Source: Ichthyophthirius multifiliis (lineage: Eukaryota; Ciliophora; Oligohymenophorea; Hymenostomatida). Taken from it: a stretch of DNA of 64,000 nucleotides. The DNA lies in assembly GCF_000220395.1 (NCBI RefSeq), contig NW_004085892.1, positions 55,051 to 119,050 of the forward strand, given 5' to 3'. The notes beneath the pieces were generated by a model, which saw nothing but the letters and a program-made list of their open reading frames with translations, ran no database searches and was not told the origin of the DNA. Every line of letters begins with the position of its first letter. Within the stretch, counting starts at the first letter, position 1. Shown here piece after piece: positions 1 to 13,170 of the stretch. A program made the position numbers and the translations under genes.

Positions 1-3000
1 ATTTATATAATAATTTAAAAATTTTTAATAATTTTTAAAAGATATAATTACGTTTATATTTTTTAAAAATAGTCCTTAATAATCTGATTCACCATAAAGG
101 AATAGTTTACTTTAGAAAAATATTAACTCAAATCAAATATAATCAGGTACAGCTATAGAAGAAAAAAAAGAGCAACAAAATCAAATTTTTAAAGATGATG
201 ATGACGATGAATCTAAACTTATAATTCATCCATTAGTAAATGCGTTTTTGAATAGTTTACCATTCAGTATACTTGTTAACGCTTTGACTTTTTTTACACT
301 TTTTGGTGATGATATTAGAATAATAGCATTTGATAAAGATGCAGATGTATACTTTGATGCTATTAATATTTTAGCTTTGATTGTATTTTCTTGTGAAATT
401 ATATTATGTGTAATTAGTAGAAAAGGATATGCATGCTCGTTTTTCTTTTGGTTGGATACAATTTCTACTATTTCTCTAGTTTTAGACATTTAATTAATTT
501 CTAATTATTTATTTTATTCTTCTACTGCTAATACATAATCTTTAGCAAAAGCAGGAAAAACTTCAAGAATAGGAACAAGGTAAATATATAAATATATATA
601 TATAAATATATATAAATATATATATATCTATATATATTTATATTATTTATATTATTTATATTATTAATTTTATCTTTTTTTAAACAATTATATTAAAGGG
701 CAGGAAGAATAGTTAGATTAGTTAGATTAATTCGTATAGTTAAATTATATAAGGCAGCATCAGCTGAAAAAGATGATGAAATTTAAATAAAAAAAAAAAT
801 AGAAGAAAGACGAATGAAAAAAAAATAAGTTTATCCAAATCCTAGTAATTATGGTAATTTATAAAAAAACTCTAAATAATTGGATTCTAATATAGATAAC
901 GAGAAGAATTAAAATAATAATATAAATACTGAAAATAAATAGGAAAATATAATTGTTGATAATAATGGTTCTTAAAAAAGAGATAGTAATTATAATACTA
1001 ATAACACTTAAAATAATGATTAAATAAAAAAAAATGTAATTAATATAATTATTATTTAAAAAATTATTAAATTAAATAAAAAATAAAATTAAGGCATTTA
1101 TTCCTCCTAAAGAATCCCGTGTATCAAAAAAATTATCCGATTTAACTACTAAACGAGTAATAATAATAGTACTAGTATTACTTTTTATACTGCCATTATT
1201 TTCTGCTGATTATTATTTTGACCCACCTATTACTATGGATTTGTGTATCCAACAATTAGTATTAATCACAGAAAACAATAACTCCTAAAAAGCAGACATT
1301 AAACTATTATTTGATACTATAGTTGAACGTCATAAAAACTTACAAACCCCTATCGTGTATTTATAAACGCCTTTTTAGGACAAAAGTTTATAATATTAAA
1401 GTTCCGATTTTAATCTCCTACGTTTAACAGAAAAAGAAGGTACTGAACTTCCTATTGATTTAAATAATTTCAAATAAAATCACCTTAATGGATTTACTTA
1501 AGATATAATATATATGAGCACTTTAAGTGAAGATAATTTAGTATTTTCTGGATATCTGAATATTCGATCAAATTCAATAGTAAACGCAGGACTTTCGATT
1601 GGAAGGACTATTTTCGTATGTATAGTATTAACTGTTGGAGCTTTGTTATTCGCTAAAGACGCAAATGATTTGGCTTTAGGCCCAATAGAAAGGATGAGAG
1701 ACAAAGTAATTTAAATCGCAAATAATCCTTTATCTTCGAAGGACTAGAAATTAATTAAAGGTAAAGATGTTGAATAATATGAAACTGTAATTATCGAAAA
1801 TGCCATTATTAAAATTGGTACTTTACTCGCATTAGGCTTTGGTGATGCCGGAAGTGAAATCATTGGAAGTAATATGGCTACTACAGGAGATGTGGACCCT
1901 ATGATTCCTGGTAAAAAAAAATGCGCCATTTATGGTTTTTGTGATATTAGGAATTTCACAGATGCCACCGAAGTATTATAAGAAGATGTGATGGTTTTTG
2001 TTAATAATATAGGTGAAGTAGTACATACTATGGTAGATAGATATTTAGGGGCTGCTAATAAGAATATTGGAGACGCTTTTTTATTAGTATGGAAAATTTA
2101 AGAAAATAAATATTCAATAGATGATTTGGAAAATACAATTGTTTATCATGACAAAAAGTATATTAATATGCTTTCAGATTACGCGGCGATTTCTTTTGTT
2201 AGAATTAATGCCAAAATTAATAGGTTGCCAAAAATTTTGGCCTATAGACAAGATAAAAGACTCTAACAAAGAATTGAAAATTATGCAGTAAAAATGGGGT
2301 ATGGATTACATATAGGCTGGGGAATAGAAGGAGCTATTGGATCAGAATTTAAAATTGATGCCAGTTACTTGTCACCGAATGTTAATATGGCAAGTAGATT
2401 GGAAGCCGCTACTAAATAATATGGGGTACCTTTGCTTATTTCGAGTGATTTAATTGATTAAATGTCGGATTCGATGAAGGAGTTTACTAGATATATTGAT
2501 AGAGTGACTGTTAAAGGGTCAGTTAGACCAATTGGGCTTTATACTGTTGATACTGATTGTGATGGATTGGAACCTTCTAAGTAATAAATTTAGAACTTAA
2601 CTAATTATGAAAAAGTAAAAAATAATAAAAACATTATTTTTTTTAGTAAAATATATTTAATATATTAAAGCATGAAGAAGCTAAATATAAAAGATAAGAA
2701 AATCAAGGAAGAATGCATAATTATGTGGAAGGAATTGAAAATTGGAATTTTGGTGATTATATTAATGAAATAAAAGATTTAAGGATGATTTTTAGTAAAA
2801 GAAATCCGGAATTTCAAAAGATTTTCAAAGAAGGCTTTTAGAATTATTTGAAGGGTAAATGGAAAGAAAGTAAAGAATGTATCATTAATGCATAAAAATT
2901 AAATCATAATGATGGACCTAGTAAAACACTTTTGGATTTTATGGGATAGTACTAGTTTAATGCGCCTGCTAATTGGTCTGGATTTAGGGAGTTGACTGAA

Positions 3001-3006
3001 AAGTGA
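1..3006 (+). CDS. Voltage-sensor / membrane adenylyl cyclase fusion, 5' partial
   Basis: Class III nucleotide cyclase with an N-terminal voltage-sensor-like module; it probably makes cAMP at the ciliary or cell membrane. Exons by eye: about 71-579, 699-1035, 1094-2614 and 2671-3006 (TGA). The frame is open to the window edge with no ATG, so the true start lies upstream. Order seen: acidic Asp-rich stretch; hydrophobic S1 (LPFSILVNALTFF); S2 containing a Glu (FSCEIILCVI); S3 containing Asp (FFWLDTISTISLVLD); an S4-like helix with a basic residue at every third position (RIVRLVRLIRIVKLYK); an Asn/Gln-rich linker; a TM helix (VIIIVLVLLFILPLF); about 150 extracytoplasmic residues; a second TM (IFVCIVLTVGALLF); then the cyclase. 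Metal-site Asp (CDIRNFTD and NIGDAF), a Lys before NIGD suggesting ATP use, and the transition-state NVNMASR are present. No pore loop is visible between S4 and the next TM, unlike the known ciliate K-channel/AC fusions. Cyclase assignment is firm; ATP rather than GTP specificity is inferred. Confidence 0.85.
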
Positions 3007-3981
3007 GTTTGTTTTATTTTTTGCTTTTTATTACTTTTATTAATATAATATTAAAATTTATTATTGATTATTATTTGATTTTTTTATATATTGAATAGTA
3101 TTTTATTTATTAGTATTTCTAAATATATTAATATTTTTATATATGTTTAATTTAATTGAAATGTTATGATATTTTTTTTTATACAAAAAAAAAAAATAGA
3201 TAATTCTTTATTTTAAATAAGTTAAATCAAAAATGCACTAAAAATATTAAAATTATATAAACAAGAATTATTTTTTTATTAATAAATAAAAAATAATATT
3301 TTTTTATAAATTTTTTAATAAAATACAAACAAATATAATCAAACCTATTTTAAAAAAAAATATTCCCTATAAATAATTGTATTCCTATTATAATTATTAT
3401 CAATTTAATAAATAAAAAATATATATATAAAAAAATATGTAGAATATAATGATATTAATTTTTGTTGTAGATTATTATAATTTCTTAATAAAATAAATAA
3501 TATGATAATACAAAATGCAAAAGTTCATTAAAATATAATTAAATCAGACTAAAGTAAAAGTATAAAAAATATTAAAAAACCATGTAAATAATTCTTTTAT
3601 AAGTAAATAATTCTAAAATAAATTAAAGTTTAACAAATATTTAAGAATAATTCTAAAATAGAAATTTAGAAAAGTTATTCAATAAAATAAACTAATAAGA
3701 TAAATATTATACATTTCAGAATTTGAAGCTAATTATAATGAAAAAACATTTAAAAATACAAGAAAAAACTCGGAGACCTTAATAATTTTCTAAATAATAA
3801 TATAACTATATAAATGTTTTAGCATTCTAAAGCTAAGGAAAATGTCTATAGAAAACAAATAAATATTAAATTTATAAAAATCTACTCTAATAAAATAATA
3901 ACTAAAATATTAAAAATAAACTTTTTTTTTACAAATATACCTATATATAATTTCCCTCTAATTCATTTTATTTAATAGTAT
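3007..3981. other. Gene-free A+T-rich spacer
   Basis: Almost pure A/T with many short homopolymers. No open frame here has coding-like composition and no RNA gene was recognised. Confidence 0.6.
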
Positions 3982-4257
3982 ATGGATTTTATAAAAGTTT
4001 TTATAATACTAAGTTCTTTAATATTTATACATTTACATACAGTTTTTTATATAGGAGTTATAAAAAAATATTAAAATAAGGAATTAATTATATTTTATTT
4101 TTATTTCCATAATTTTATTTCGGACATATTATTAAACTTTACATTTGATTGGAAAAAAGTATAATAATAATATAGAAATTATTAATTTGATAGATATGTT
4201 TTTGTAATTTTCCTTTCATAAAATAGTAAAATCGTTATAAATAATATTCAAATATGA
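3982..4257 (+). pseudogene. Short ORF with signal-peptide-like start, possibly part of a decayed gene
   Basis: From ATG 3982 to TGA 4255-4257 there is a 91-codon frame (TAA/TAG as Gln). It opens with MDFIKVFIILSSLIFIHLH, which looks like a secretory signal peptide. The rest (GVIKKYQNKELIIFY onwards) shows no family motif that I recognise. It lies upstream of a second long open region (4795-5916) in which several frames contain protein-like segments, so the two may be pieces of one broken secreted-protein gene. It could equally be a chance frame in A+T-rich DNA. Confidence 0.2.
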
Positions 4258-4794
4258 CTCATTTTTTTAAGAGATTTTTTAAGTGAATTAAATAAATTTA
4301 AAATAAAAAGAAATTTTCACACAGGAAAAAAAAAAAACATTATTGATTATTTTTAAACTCTTTTTACTGCATATTTATTATCATATCTTTTCCTTTCTTT
4401 TTACCTTTAACATAATGACATGAATTGGTTATTTTAATATATATAGAATATAAGTATACTTATGATAAGTTAAAAAATACTGAAATAAATTGGACAAAAT
4501 AATTATGTATTAGCTTTGATATTGATGAATTAAAATTATTAAATATAGTCCAATATATGGATATTATACTTTAAAATACGAATAAGTTTTTTTAGTGATG
4601 TTTAGAATTATAATTTATACAGTGTTTTTACTTATTCTTTTAATTCTATAGAGTTGAAAGTTTAATATATTGACAAGCAATAGAAAAACTTTCGGGGGGA
4701 GTAAATGAAGAGTATAATTATGAATTTAAAATGAGAAATATAGACTATGAATTATTATTGGACTATAATAAATATTTAGAATATAAGCTTTTTT

Positions 4795-5916
4795 ATGATA
4801 ATTCTTATTTAATATTAGAATAATAATTCTGATTTTCAAATAGTGGAAAAATATGGAATTTTAATGCAATATTTTTCTTTGAGGTTTTTTTAAAAATTAG
4901 TATTTTTAATACTATGGAGTTTTTTAATAATTAAATTATTTTATATGAGGTAGATGAACATTTTTTTTTTAAATTCTATATTTATTTTAGATGGAAAAGT
5001 AAAAAATTATAATGAAGTTACTCTTAATATTTAGATTTAGATAGAATCCGGGTCAAAGCGATTTTTTCGTGCGAAACTTTATTAATATGTTAGAGAACAA
5101 CTAGTCCAAAAAGCATAGTAAATAATCCTTTATTAGTTATAAACAAAATAAAAATTAATTTAATTTTTAGAATAGTTTCTGGAATAAAAGAAAGTTAAAT
5201 CAAATTAAAATTATTTTAAAATAGAAAATTTTCTTATGTTTTTAGAATTGAAAATGTGGTTAAAAAAATTCCAAGAGTACATTTTGTATCCAATAAAAAA
5301 TAAATTTTAAAATAAAATATTAATTAATAATACAAGAGTTTTATTTCAATAAAAATAGGTTATATAAATAAGATAGGCTTTTTTTAAAAATAAATGTTTT
5401 AATTATATTGGATAATTGTAGAAATTATTAGAGATGTTTTTTGAGTATAATATTAATAGAAATTCTAATTTTTAATAATATAATAATGAAGTTAACTCTT
5501 TGTTAGTTAAATTAAACAAAGTTAAGGTTTTTATAAAAGAATTAAGTGCTCATTACCTGATATTGTTTTTAATTTAAAAAGAAATAATACATACTTACTT
5601 AGAATAAAAATAATAATATTTTTAGATAGAATTAAGTAAAAAAAAACATATTATTAGTAATAATAGTTCATATAAAATTGTTATAGAGGTGGTAATCCAT
5701 CAGGTGAGTTTAAAAATATTAAATTTTGAAGAAAATAAAGTTTAGTTTATAAATATGCTTTTTGGAATTTATTAATATTTAAATATATAATATAAAAATA
5801 ATTTAAATAATTTAGCAATAAATGTAAAATAATAATAATAGAAATAAAGCTTATTAATCCGAAATTAAAAAATAAAAATATAATATTGTAAACGCTTAGA
5901 TTAAAATTTATTTTGA
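4795..5916 (+). pseudogene. Long TGA-free region of uncertain status, possible gene relic
   Basis: One frame runs 373 codons from ATG 4795 to TGA 5914-5916, longer than expected by chance given how common TGA is here. G+C is visibly higher than in the flanks around 4690-5120. Protein-like stretches alternate between frames: QIESGSKRFFRAKLYQYV in one, TTSPKSIVNNPLLVINKIK and then RIENVVKKIPRVHFVSNK in another, and LPDIVFNLKRNNTYLLR near 5560. That last string resembles the conserved strand near the end of pepsin-family proteases, but no DTG motif was found. Alternating sense in all frames suggests a frameshifted, decaying gene. A multi-intron gene that I failed to parse is the alternative. Confidence 0.25.
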
Positions 5917-6474
5917 ATTTAACTAGTTTTCCCAAATTAAAATATTGATTAGTTAAAATAAATGATATTTTTTCCCTTATATGAACATTAATTTTATTAA
6001 ATAATAAGTGATTTAAAATAATATTACATTTAATTTTAAATAAGCATATTTTTTGTTATTATTAATATTAATAAAAATTAAGATATTATATAAAAATGAA
6101 ATAAATAAATATAATAAAAGAACAACATAGATATTCGTATATTTGATAGAACTATTAAAAATAAAATAAATTAATTTTAATTAATTTTATATGAAGAAGA
6201 TTTCTATAAATTAATTGAATATTAATTAATTAAAAATATATTAATATAAATTTATTTGTAATTTAAAAAACTATTATATATATTTATATATATGTTTAGG
6301 TTCAATTTTTTTTTTTTAATTTATAAAATATGAATTAGTTAATTATTTGTTTTTTTTTTTTAAAAAAAAAAATAAGATTATGATTTATAAAAAAAGTTAA
6401 TTTTTAATAATTCTTTATATAGTGATAAAAAATAAGTAAATAAAAAAAATAAAAAACAAAATAATAAAAAAAGA
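5917..6474. other. Gene-free A+T-rich spacer
   Basis: Only A/T runs and short tandem motifs are seen. It presumably holds the promoter of the PP4R1-like gene, but no element can be defined. Confidence 0.5.
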
Positions 6475-8675
6475 ATGTAATAAGTAAAAAAAGATTAATT
6501 TTTTGAAGGAAAAGAATTCATTTTTGAACAAAAAGTTAATTTTTAAATTTAAATATATAATATATATAAAATAACATTTTATTTTTGGTTTTGATTATTT
6601 TTAGTAAAATTTATAAATAAAAAAAGAGTGAAGAAGAAATCAGAAAATATATTTTTAAAGAGAATCTAACTGATTTAGCAAAAGTATAAAAAATATTGGT
6701 ATAAGGAGATATTATTTAAAGATATTCTATATATGGAAATTTAAATCAGTATTTTAAATTATAAAAAAAAGAACAAAAAGAGATTTTAACTTTGATTTTG
6801 GTAAATATATATATATATATTTTTTTTATAAAATAATATAGGAATAATTAAATTAATAATAAGTAGAAATATAAGTTGAAGCTGGTTAAGGGTTTATAAG
6901 TTTTTTAAAATAAGAAGTAAATAAACATATATTTAAAAAAAAAAAAATTTAAATAACATTTGTGAATTAAAAAGGCAAATTAAAATAAAAATATAAAATA
7001 AAGGGAGGAATAAATTAATTAGATTAAGATGAGCAATTTTTATTATTTAAAAAAATTTTTAATATGTTAAGATTAGAGAATAATCTAATAATCAATCCTT
7101 GGATTTAAGTTTTTTAATTGTTCATAAATAATGTAGATTATAATATATTCGAAAAATAAATAAATGAAGAATTTTTTAAGCTTTCTGGGATTACTTCAGC
7201 TTCTATAAATAAGGCAACTTCTATGAGATTATTAGGAATTATTATGCAAGTATTTTTGTTTTTTATTTTATTTAATAAATAAAAAAAAATATAAAAGATT
7301 AAAAAAGATAAAACTAATTGTGAAATGATTGATATAGCTAATTTATTTACTTAGACTTCTGAATTAGATATTAGATAAAGACTTCTTAATTGTGTGATTG
7401 AAAATATTTATAATTATTTACCTAGTGATATTTCAGAAAAGAATTGGAATGATTCTGTATAAGCTTTTTTATTTAAATATATTATTAAAAACAAAAATAT
7501 AAATAGTTAATAGATTTCATTTAAGATAATAATATAAATATAAAAGTTTAATCAATATCTATTCTTTCCAGAATTTTGGATAAACTATCAGATAATTTTA
7601 AATAAAACAAAATAAAAGTTATTTTCTTTGATTTATTACATGCTAAATAATAATAAATAAGAATAGCTTTTTCTTAAAATATAGGTCCTTTTTTACATAA
7701 TGTATTTTAAATAAAGACTTATATATGTGTAAATTTTATTTATATTAAAAAAAATAAAAAAGTTAAAACATATTCTTGAATAAAAATAAACTAATTAATC
7801 AGTAATACTAAGTGCAATATAAGAATATGTGGATAGTACAGATTATGAAATTAGAATAAATATATTATATAATCTACCTTGTATATTATAAATATACGGC
7901 AAAAAAATATGGGGGAGTATTCAAAAATAGTATAATAACATGCTTTTTAAAGATAATAATTTAGAAGTCCGTTTATAGGCATTAAAAATTTTCGTATATG
8001 TATTATAGTTTTAAGGAAAGGAAAATATTAAAGGAGTAGTAAAAACATAAATAAAATAAATAATGAATGAAGAATAAAATGAGATAAAAAAATTATTTTC
8101 GATAAGTGTTTTTCCCTAACTTTTAGATTTGTTTAGGGATGATGTAAAAAATTTCAAGCTTTTTTACTCTGAATTAATAAAAGAGTGTTTGGATGTGATT
8201 TAGAAATAAATATAGAATTCAAATTGGAGATTTTTGTATAAAATTATTGAAAATATAGATAATAATTAATAAATTTTTGAACCTACAGAAATTAGCGATT
8301 TATATATCCCTGTGTTAGTTTTATGTATGGAAAAAGGGTGTGTTGAAATCAGAAACTTTTCTCTAAAATGCGTAATTAAATTTTTTGAAAAGAAATGTAC
8401 ATTAGGATGTAAAGAAGGAGAAGATTTAATTCACGAAATTTAAAGCAATTTTTATTTCTCAAGATCTTATTAGAATAAATTAGTTTATGTACTTTTTGTT
8501 CAATCAGTTATTTATAATCTTGAACCGGAGATTTTCAAAAATCATAAATTAATTAATGTTTTAAATTTTTGTATTGATAAAGTCTATTATTTAAAGAAAA
8601 AAATTATTGATTTGTTAATTCCAATATATTTTATTATTGTCAAAATAGATAAAAATAATCTTAATAAGTTTTTCG

Positions 8676-8747
<72 letters not shown>

Positions 8748-9336
8748 TATATATCTTATAATTTTTTTTTTTTTTTTAAGTTCTTAAATATTTACTTACT
8801 GATAAAGATTATAGAATATAAAATTAATGTTAATAAGTAATTGATTATATTAAAGTTGATTTCGATTAAGATATTTAAAATAAAGTAGAATGTGCTTAAA
8901 ATTAAATTAGTGACAATAATTTATAAATTAAAGATGAATATAAAACATACAGTTAATTAAATATTGATTAAGAAATTGAATATTATGAAGGGAAAACTAA
9001 AGTATATATAATTTTATTTTTTATAAATATATTATTCATTTAATTATTTTTTTTTTTATTATAGAATTCAAAAAATTAATATAAACTATAAACTTAAAAT
9101 CATAAATATTAACATATTCAAGCTGTTAAAAAGTAAGTAAATACTAAATAATCTAATTAAGTTAGTTAAGTTAATAAAACAAATATAAGTAGCAATCCAT
9201 AAAAAGTACTATTTAGAAAAATAATAATGTTTAAAGTACAATTAATAATAAATAAAAAATCGAAAACTAAACAAGTTAAGTTAAATAAATTATAACAAAT
9301 AAAGGAAATAATAAAGTTTCAAGCAAAAATAAATGA
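6475..9336 (+). CDS. PP4 regulatory subunit 1-like HEAT-repeat protein
   Basis: All-helical HEAT-repeat scaffold of the PP4R1/PP2A-A kind, which would hold a type-2A phosphatase catalytic subunit. Exons by eye: 6475-6534 (tentative), 6627-6800, 6842-6916, 7004-7249, 7298-7505, 7547-7728, 7763-8678, 8781-9001, 9065-9132 and 9171-9336 (TGA); together these give 771 residues with consistent phases. The central part follows PP4R1 closely: YNLPCILQIYGKKIWGSI matches the NLPG..LTLGR.NW segment, NSNWRFLYKIIENI matches the SRNWRFR segment, and DLIHEIQSNFYFSRSYQ follows. The C-terminus is Gln/Asn/Lys-rich. The intron at 8679-8780 holds a long (TA)n tract. The first exon and its acceptor are the least certain part: an earlier AG at about 6603 gives a different phase. 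A PP2A A subunit lies later in this window, so this is not the only type-2A scaffold here. Confidence 0.75.
8680..8738. repeat. (TA)n microsatellite in an intron
   Basis: Nearly perfect TA dinucleotide run inside an intron of the PP4R1-like gene, directly after the donor GT. Similar runs fill many other introns here. Confidence 0.95.
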
Positions 9337-9488
9337 TGTTAAAAAAAAATATATAACTTTTTTTTATTTTTGGTATAAACAAAATTATAAAACATATATA
9401 TATATATTTTCTTATTTTTAAATTTATTATTTCTTAAGATTAATGTTTTATAATTTTTTTAAAAAATATTGTAATAAATATATAGATA

Positions 9489-9519
<31 letters not shown>

Positions 9520-10909
9520 TTTTTTATATATATATATATAAATGTATTTTCTAGTTTATATATATTCAATTAATTATATTTTTAATTTTTTACGTTAATA
9601 TTAATTAACGTAATTTATAAATAATATAATTTATAAAATTTTTTTTTTTTTTTTCAAATATATTAAAAAAAGATTTCTTAAAAATAAATATTATGCTTTA
9701 AATATAGACTGATTTGTTAATAAATAAAGACATATGTTCTATTTTATAACTTTATTTTATATTACTGTTGAAATTTTAAATTGTTTTTTTAATAATTTTT
9801 ATTAATTAGTTAAAAAACTTTACATTAAAAAAAAAGATTTTAATATACAATTATTAATAATATTTTGTATAAACGCTAATTTAAATTTAAATATAATTAA
9901 ATAACTTAAGAATAGATATATCTTTATCTGCAATACATAAGATTTAAAGATTACAAAATACAAAATATATAAATAAAAATAACATTTGATTGATTGTTTT
10001 ATTATATAAAATAAAAGGCTTTTAGATTTTATAAGAAATTCATATAATAAAATAAAATAAATAAATAAATATTTATTGAAATTAATTAAATATTTTATAT
10101 ATTGTAATATTAAAAAATATAATTAATTTTTCAGAATTATAAGTATATAATTATTAAATCTTATTATATTTTATATAATTGTTATTATTATATACATTAT
10201 TTTATTTTTTATTATTATTATTTTTATATTATTTAATTATAAAAATATACTAATATTGCTTTTTAAAATATAAAAGAAAAGCTTTATATTATTTTTGTCT
10301 ATTTATTATTACATAATTATTCGCTGTAGCGCTTTTTTCTGATTTCGTAATTAATAAGTTTTTTAGCATTTTTAAGGATTAATAATTATTTAAATAAAAA
10401 ATGTTAATTAATATACGGAAAAGTAAAACTTTTAAAATAAATTTAAATGGAAGTATTTTAAATTTACTTTAAAATTTTATAAACTTGAATTTGCAAAATA
10501 ATAATTATAATATTAAACTAATGTAAAATAAAAAATAAAAAATAATAAAATTTTATATAAAGAATTATAAAATTAAGATATTAAAAATAAATTTTAAATA
10601 TCAGAAAATATGTTTTTTACACTAATAGTCATTATATTTATTAAAAATTATTTAATTTATTTTATTATGAATATTAACAAATTTTTTATTTTATTCTAAT
10701 TCTAATAAAATATTAGATTATTTTATAAAAATATAAAAAAAATATATACAAATTTTTGAATAGATTAATATATATAAAAAATATACAAATTATTTATTAA
10801 GAAAATAAAAAAAAAAATTTAGGTTATTAAAATTAAAAAAATATATAATAGAATTATATAAAAATAAAAATTTTTATATAAATTAAATTAAATACTAATT
10901 TATAAAATT

Positions 10910-10958
<49 letters not shown>

Positions 10959-12258
10959 AAATATATATATACATTAAAATTTTTATATTTATATATACTA
11001 TATACTTTTTTTTCTTATAGATATATCAATATATATATATATATTTATTTTTTTTTCAATTTTCTTTTTAAATATTTAATTATTTTTTAATAAAAAAATA
11101 ATATAAAAAATTTATATCAATCAATCATCAAAATTATATAATCCTAAGCCTTTTAAATATTTCATTTATATAAACTATATATATATATATATATATAAAT
11201 ATATTTAATTAATTTTTTTATTATTATTTTAAATTCTTTCAAAATTTATCAATTTAATACAGAAAATAATATTTTTTTAAATATAAGATATTATTTTATT
11301 TAATTAAATTAATTTAATTTAATTTTAAAATATTTTCTTTTTTATTAATATTATTTATTATAATAAAATTATTTGCTTCTTATACTTATTATATTAATAT
11401 ATTTAATAGTATATTTTTGATATAGGTACCATTAATTATGTTTTTAATCTTAATTTTAAATTTAGAATAAAGACGAATATATATTTCTATTTTAAATTTT
11501 TTTTAAACCTTAATATTTTATTTATTTAAAAAAATTAAAATGAATGATTCGCTTATTAATTTTTCAAGAAAAAATTAAGAAAGTATTATTAATTCTGCAT
11601 AAAGTTTGAATTTAATTTATAAAAATACAAATTTTTATTTGAAATATTTTTTATGAAAAAATCGGTTTTTTAATAAATTAATCCTAATAAAATTTAAAAC
11701 CCTTATAATATTAATATTAAAAGAAAAGAAAATTATTTTTTAAGAAGAAAAAAAAATACTATACTCATATTATTTAATATAATAATATTATTATAAACAT
11801 AATAAAGAAAATATAATAAAAAAAATCTTTTTAATTTTTTTTAAAAGGATTCTTAAAATATAATAAAAAATTAAAACAATTGTGCTTCATATTAATTAAT
11901 GAAAATTTCAAAAAATCATTATTTATTAAATAATTATTATTTTATTTTTAATGATGCTTTTTCATTTTTTCTGTAATTTAAAAACTTAATCAATTAAAAA
12001 AAAAATGATAATCAATTATTTATTTTTATATAAGTTTTTTTATTTTATTGAGTTTTTTAAAAAAATTACAGAAACAAAAAAAAAAAAAGTAAAATATTTA
12101 TATTTAATATTATTTAAAAATTTATTTATTTAATATTCATTTTTTTATTGTAAAATGATCTATTTTTTTATTTATAAATATTAATCTAATTTTAATATTT
12201 ATTAAATATTTTAGATTAATTAAAAAAAATTATTTAATTTTAATTAATTTTTTTTTTG

Positions 12259-12295
<37 letters not shown>

Positions 12296-12314
12296 ATAAA
12301 TTTAATTTTTTTTA
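9337..12314. other. 3 kb gene-free spacer
   Basis: Very A+T-rich with (TA)n tracts near 9490-9540, 10915-10965 and 12262-12290. No frame carries protein-like composition, and no tRNA or snRNA signature was seen. The slightly more complex patch near 10311-10370 contains CGCTGTAGCGC, a short palindrome, but nothing larger supports an RNA gene. Confidence 0.5.
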
Positions 12315-13170
12315 ATGTTTTCAGAATCGTTGCAAGTTGGAGTAATATCAGTTTTATATAGTATAGGGTATAAATCAAAAATAAGAAAATTTTTAAGATA
12401 AATACTTTAATTTTAGGTCTAAGCCATTATAAATATGGGATTAAAAATGTTAAAACTTTAAAAAAAGAATGAAAAATATAAAAAAAAAATTGTTTTTTAA
12501 AAAAAGGTTAAAATGGTCATATTAAAGTTGTAAAAGATGAAGATTTATTATCATAAGTAATAGAAATTTATGGGACAAATATAACAACAAATTATATTAT
12601 AGCTCCAAATTAAAATTAAACTTTTGGTTTAAAAACACCTTTTTTACACATATTAGTTAAGAATGTAAATTTTTTTATTTTTTTTTAAAATAAAAATAAA
12701 AAAAAATTAAAAAAAAAGATGAAGTAAGATTTTTCATTTGAAATTAGAATTTTAGATGATAAAAAAGAAAAAAGAAGATTTAAATTTAGTAATTTTTAAA
12801 AAAATACGATTGTTAAAAGTACTATTGTTAATGCCAAACTTAAAATGAATGATGGATGGAACCATTTCGTGTTTAATATTTAAAATATTAATTAAAAATC
12901 TTACGGTACTAATTTAAAAGAAGTTACTCATTTAATTTTTAATGCAAATTGTAGACTAAGAAGAGTATATTTTACTGATAAATTATATAATCCCAAAAAA
13001 GAAATTGGAGGTGATTTGCGTATTTTTTTAAGAGGGAAATCAGTATATTTTTATATTTTAATATTATTAGAAATATTTAATTAAAATAAAAAAAGCCTTA
13101 TTAAGAAGAAGAAGAGGAAGAAGAATAAGAAGAATAGGAAGAAAATTAAAAAGAAGAAGAAGAAAATTGA
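12315..13170 (+). CDS. CFAP20-like (Bug22 family) axonemal protein, divergent, acidic tail
   Basis: CFAP20/Bug22 proteins sit at the inner junction of ciliary doublet microtubules. Exons: 12315-12367, 12417-12448, 12507-12664, 12719-13042 and 13096-13170; total 213 residues with consistent phases. The family pattern is clear from start to end: ISVLYSIGSKPLQIWDQK, NGHIKVVKDEDLLSQVIEI, YGTNITTNYIIAPNQNQTFG, KTPFLHILVKN, FEIRILDDKKEKRRFKFSN, DGWNHFVFNI, SYGTNLKEVTHLIFNANCR, LRRVYFTDKLYN. Many positions invariant in the normally very conserved CFAP20 differ, for example the start MFSESLQVGV. The protein ends in a run of Glu and Gln after GKSPYQ, which canonical CFAP20 lacks. It is therefore probably a paralogue rather than the main Bug22 gene. 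It converges with a CFAP141-like gene. Confidence 0.88.

Noticed and set aside
226-489. Minus-strand 87-codon ORF over the cyclase gene
   Set aside because: It is antisense to the S1-S3 coding exon. The plus-strand frame has homology and continues in phase.
10311-10370. Possible small structured RNA around the CGCTGTAGCGC palindrome
   Set aside because: The palindrome is short and isolated; no cloverleaf, snRNA or SRP signature surrounds it.
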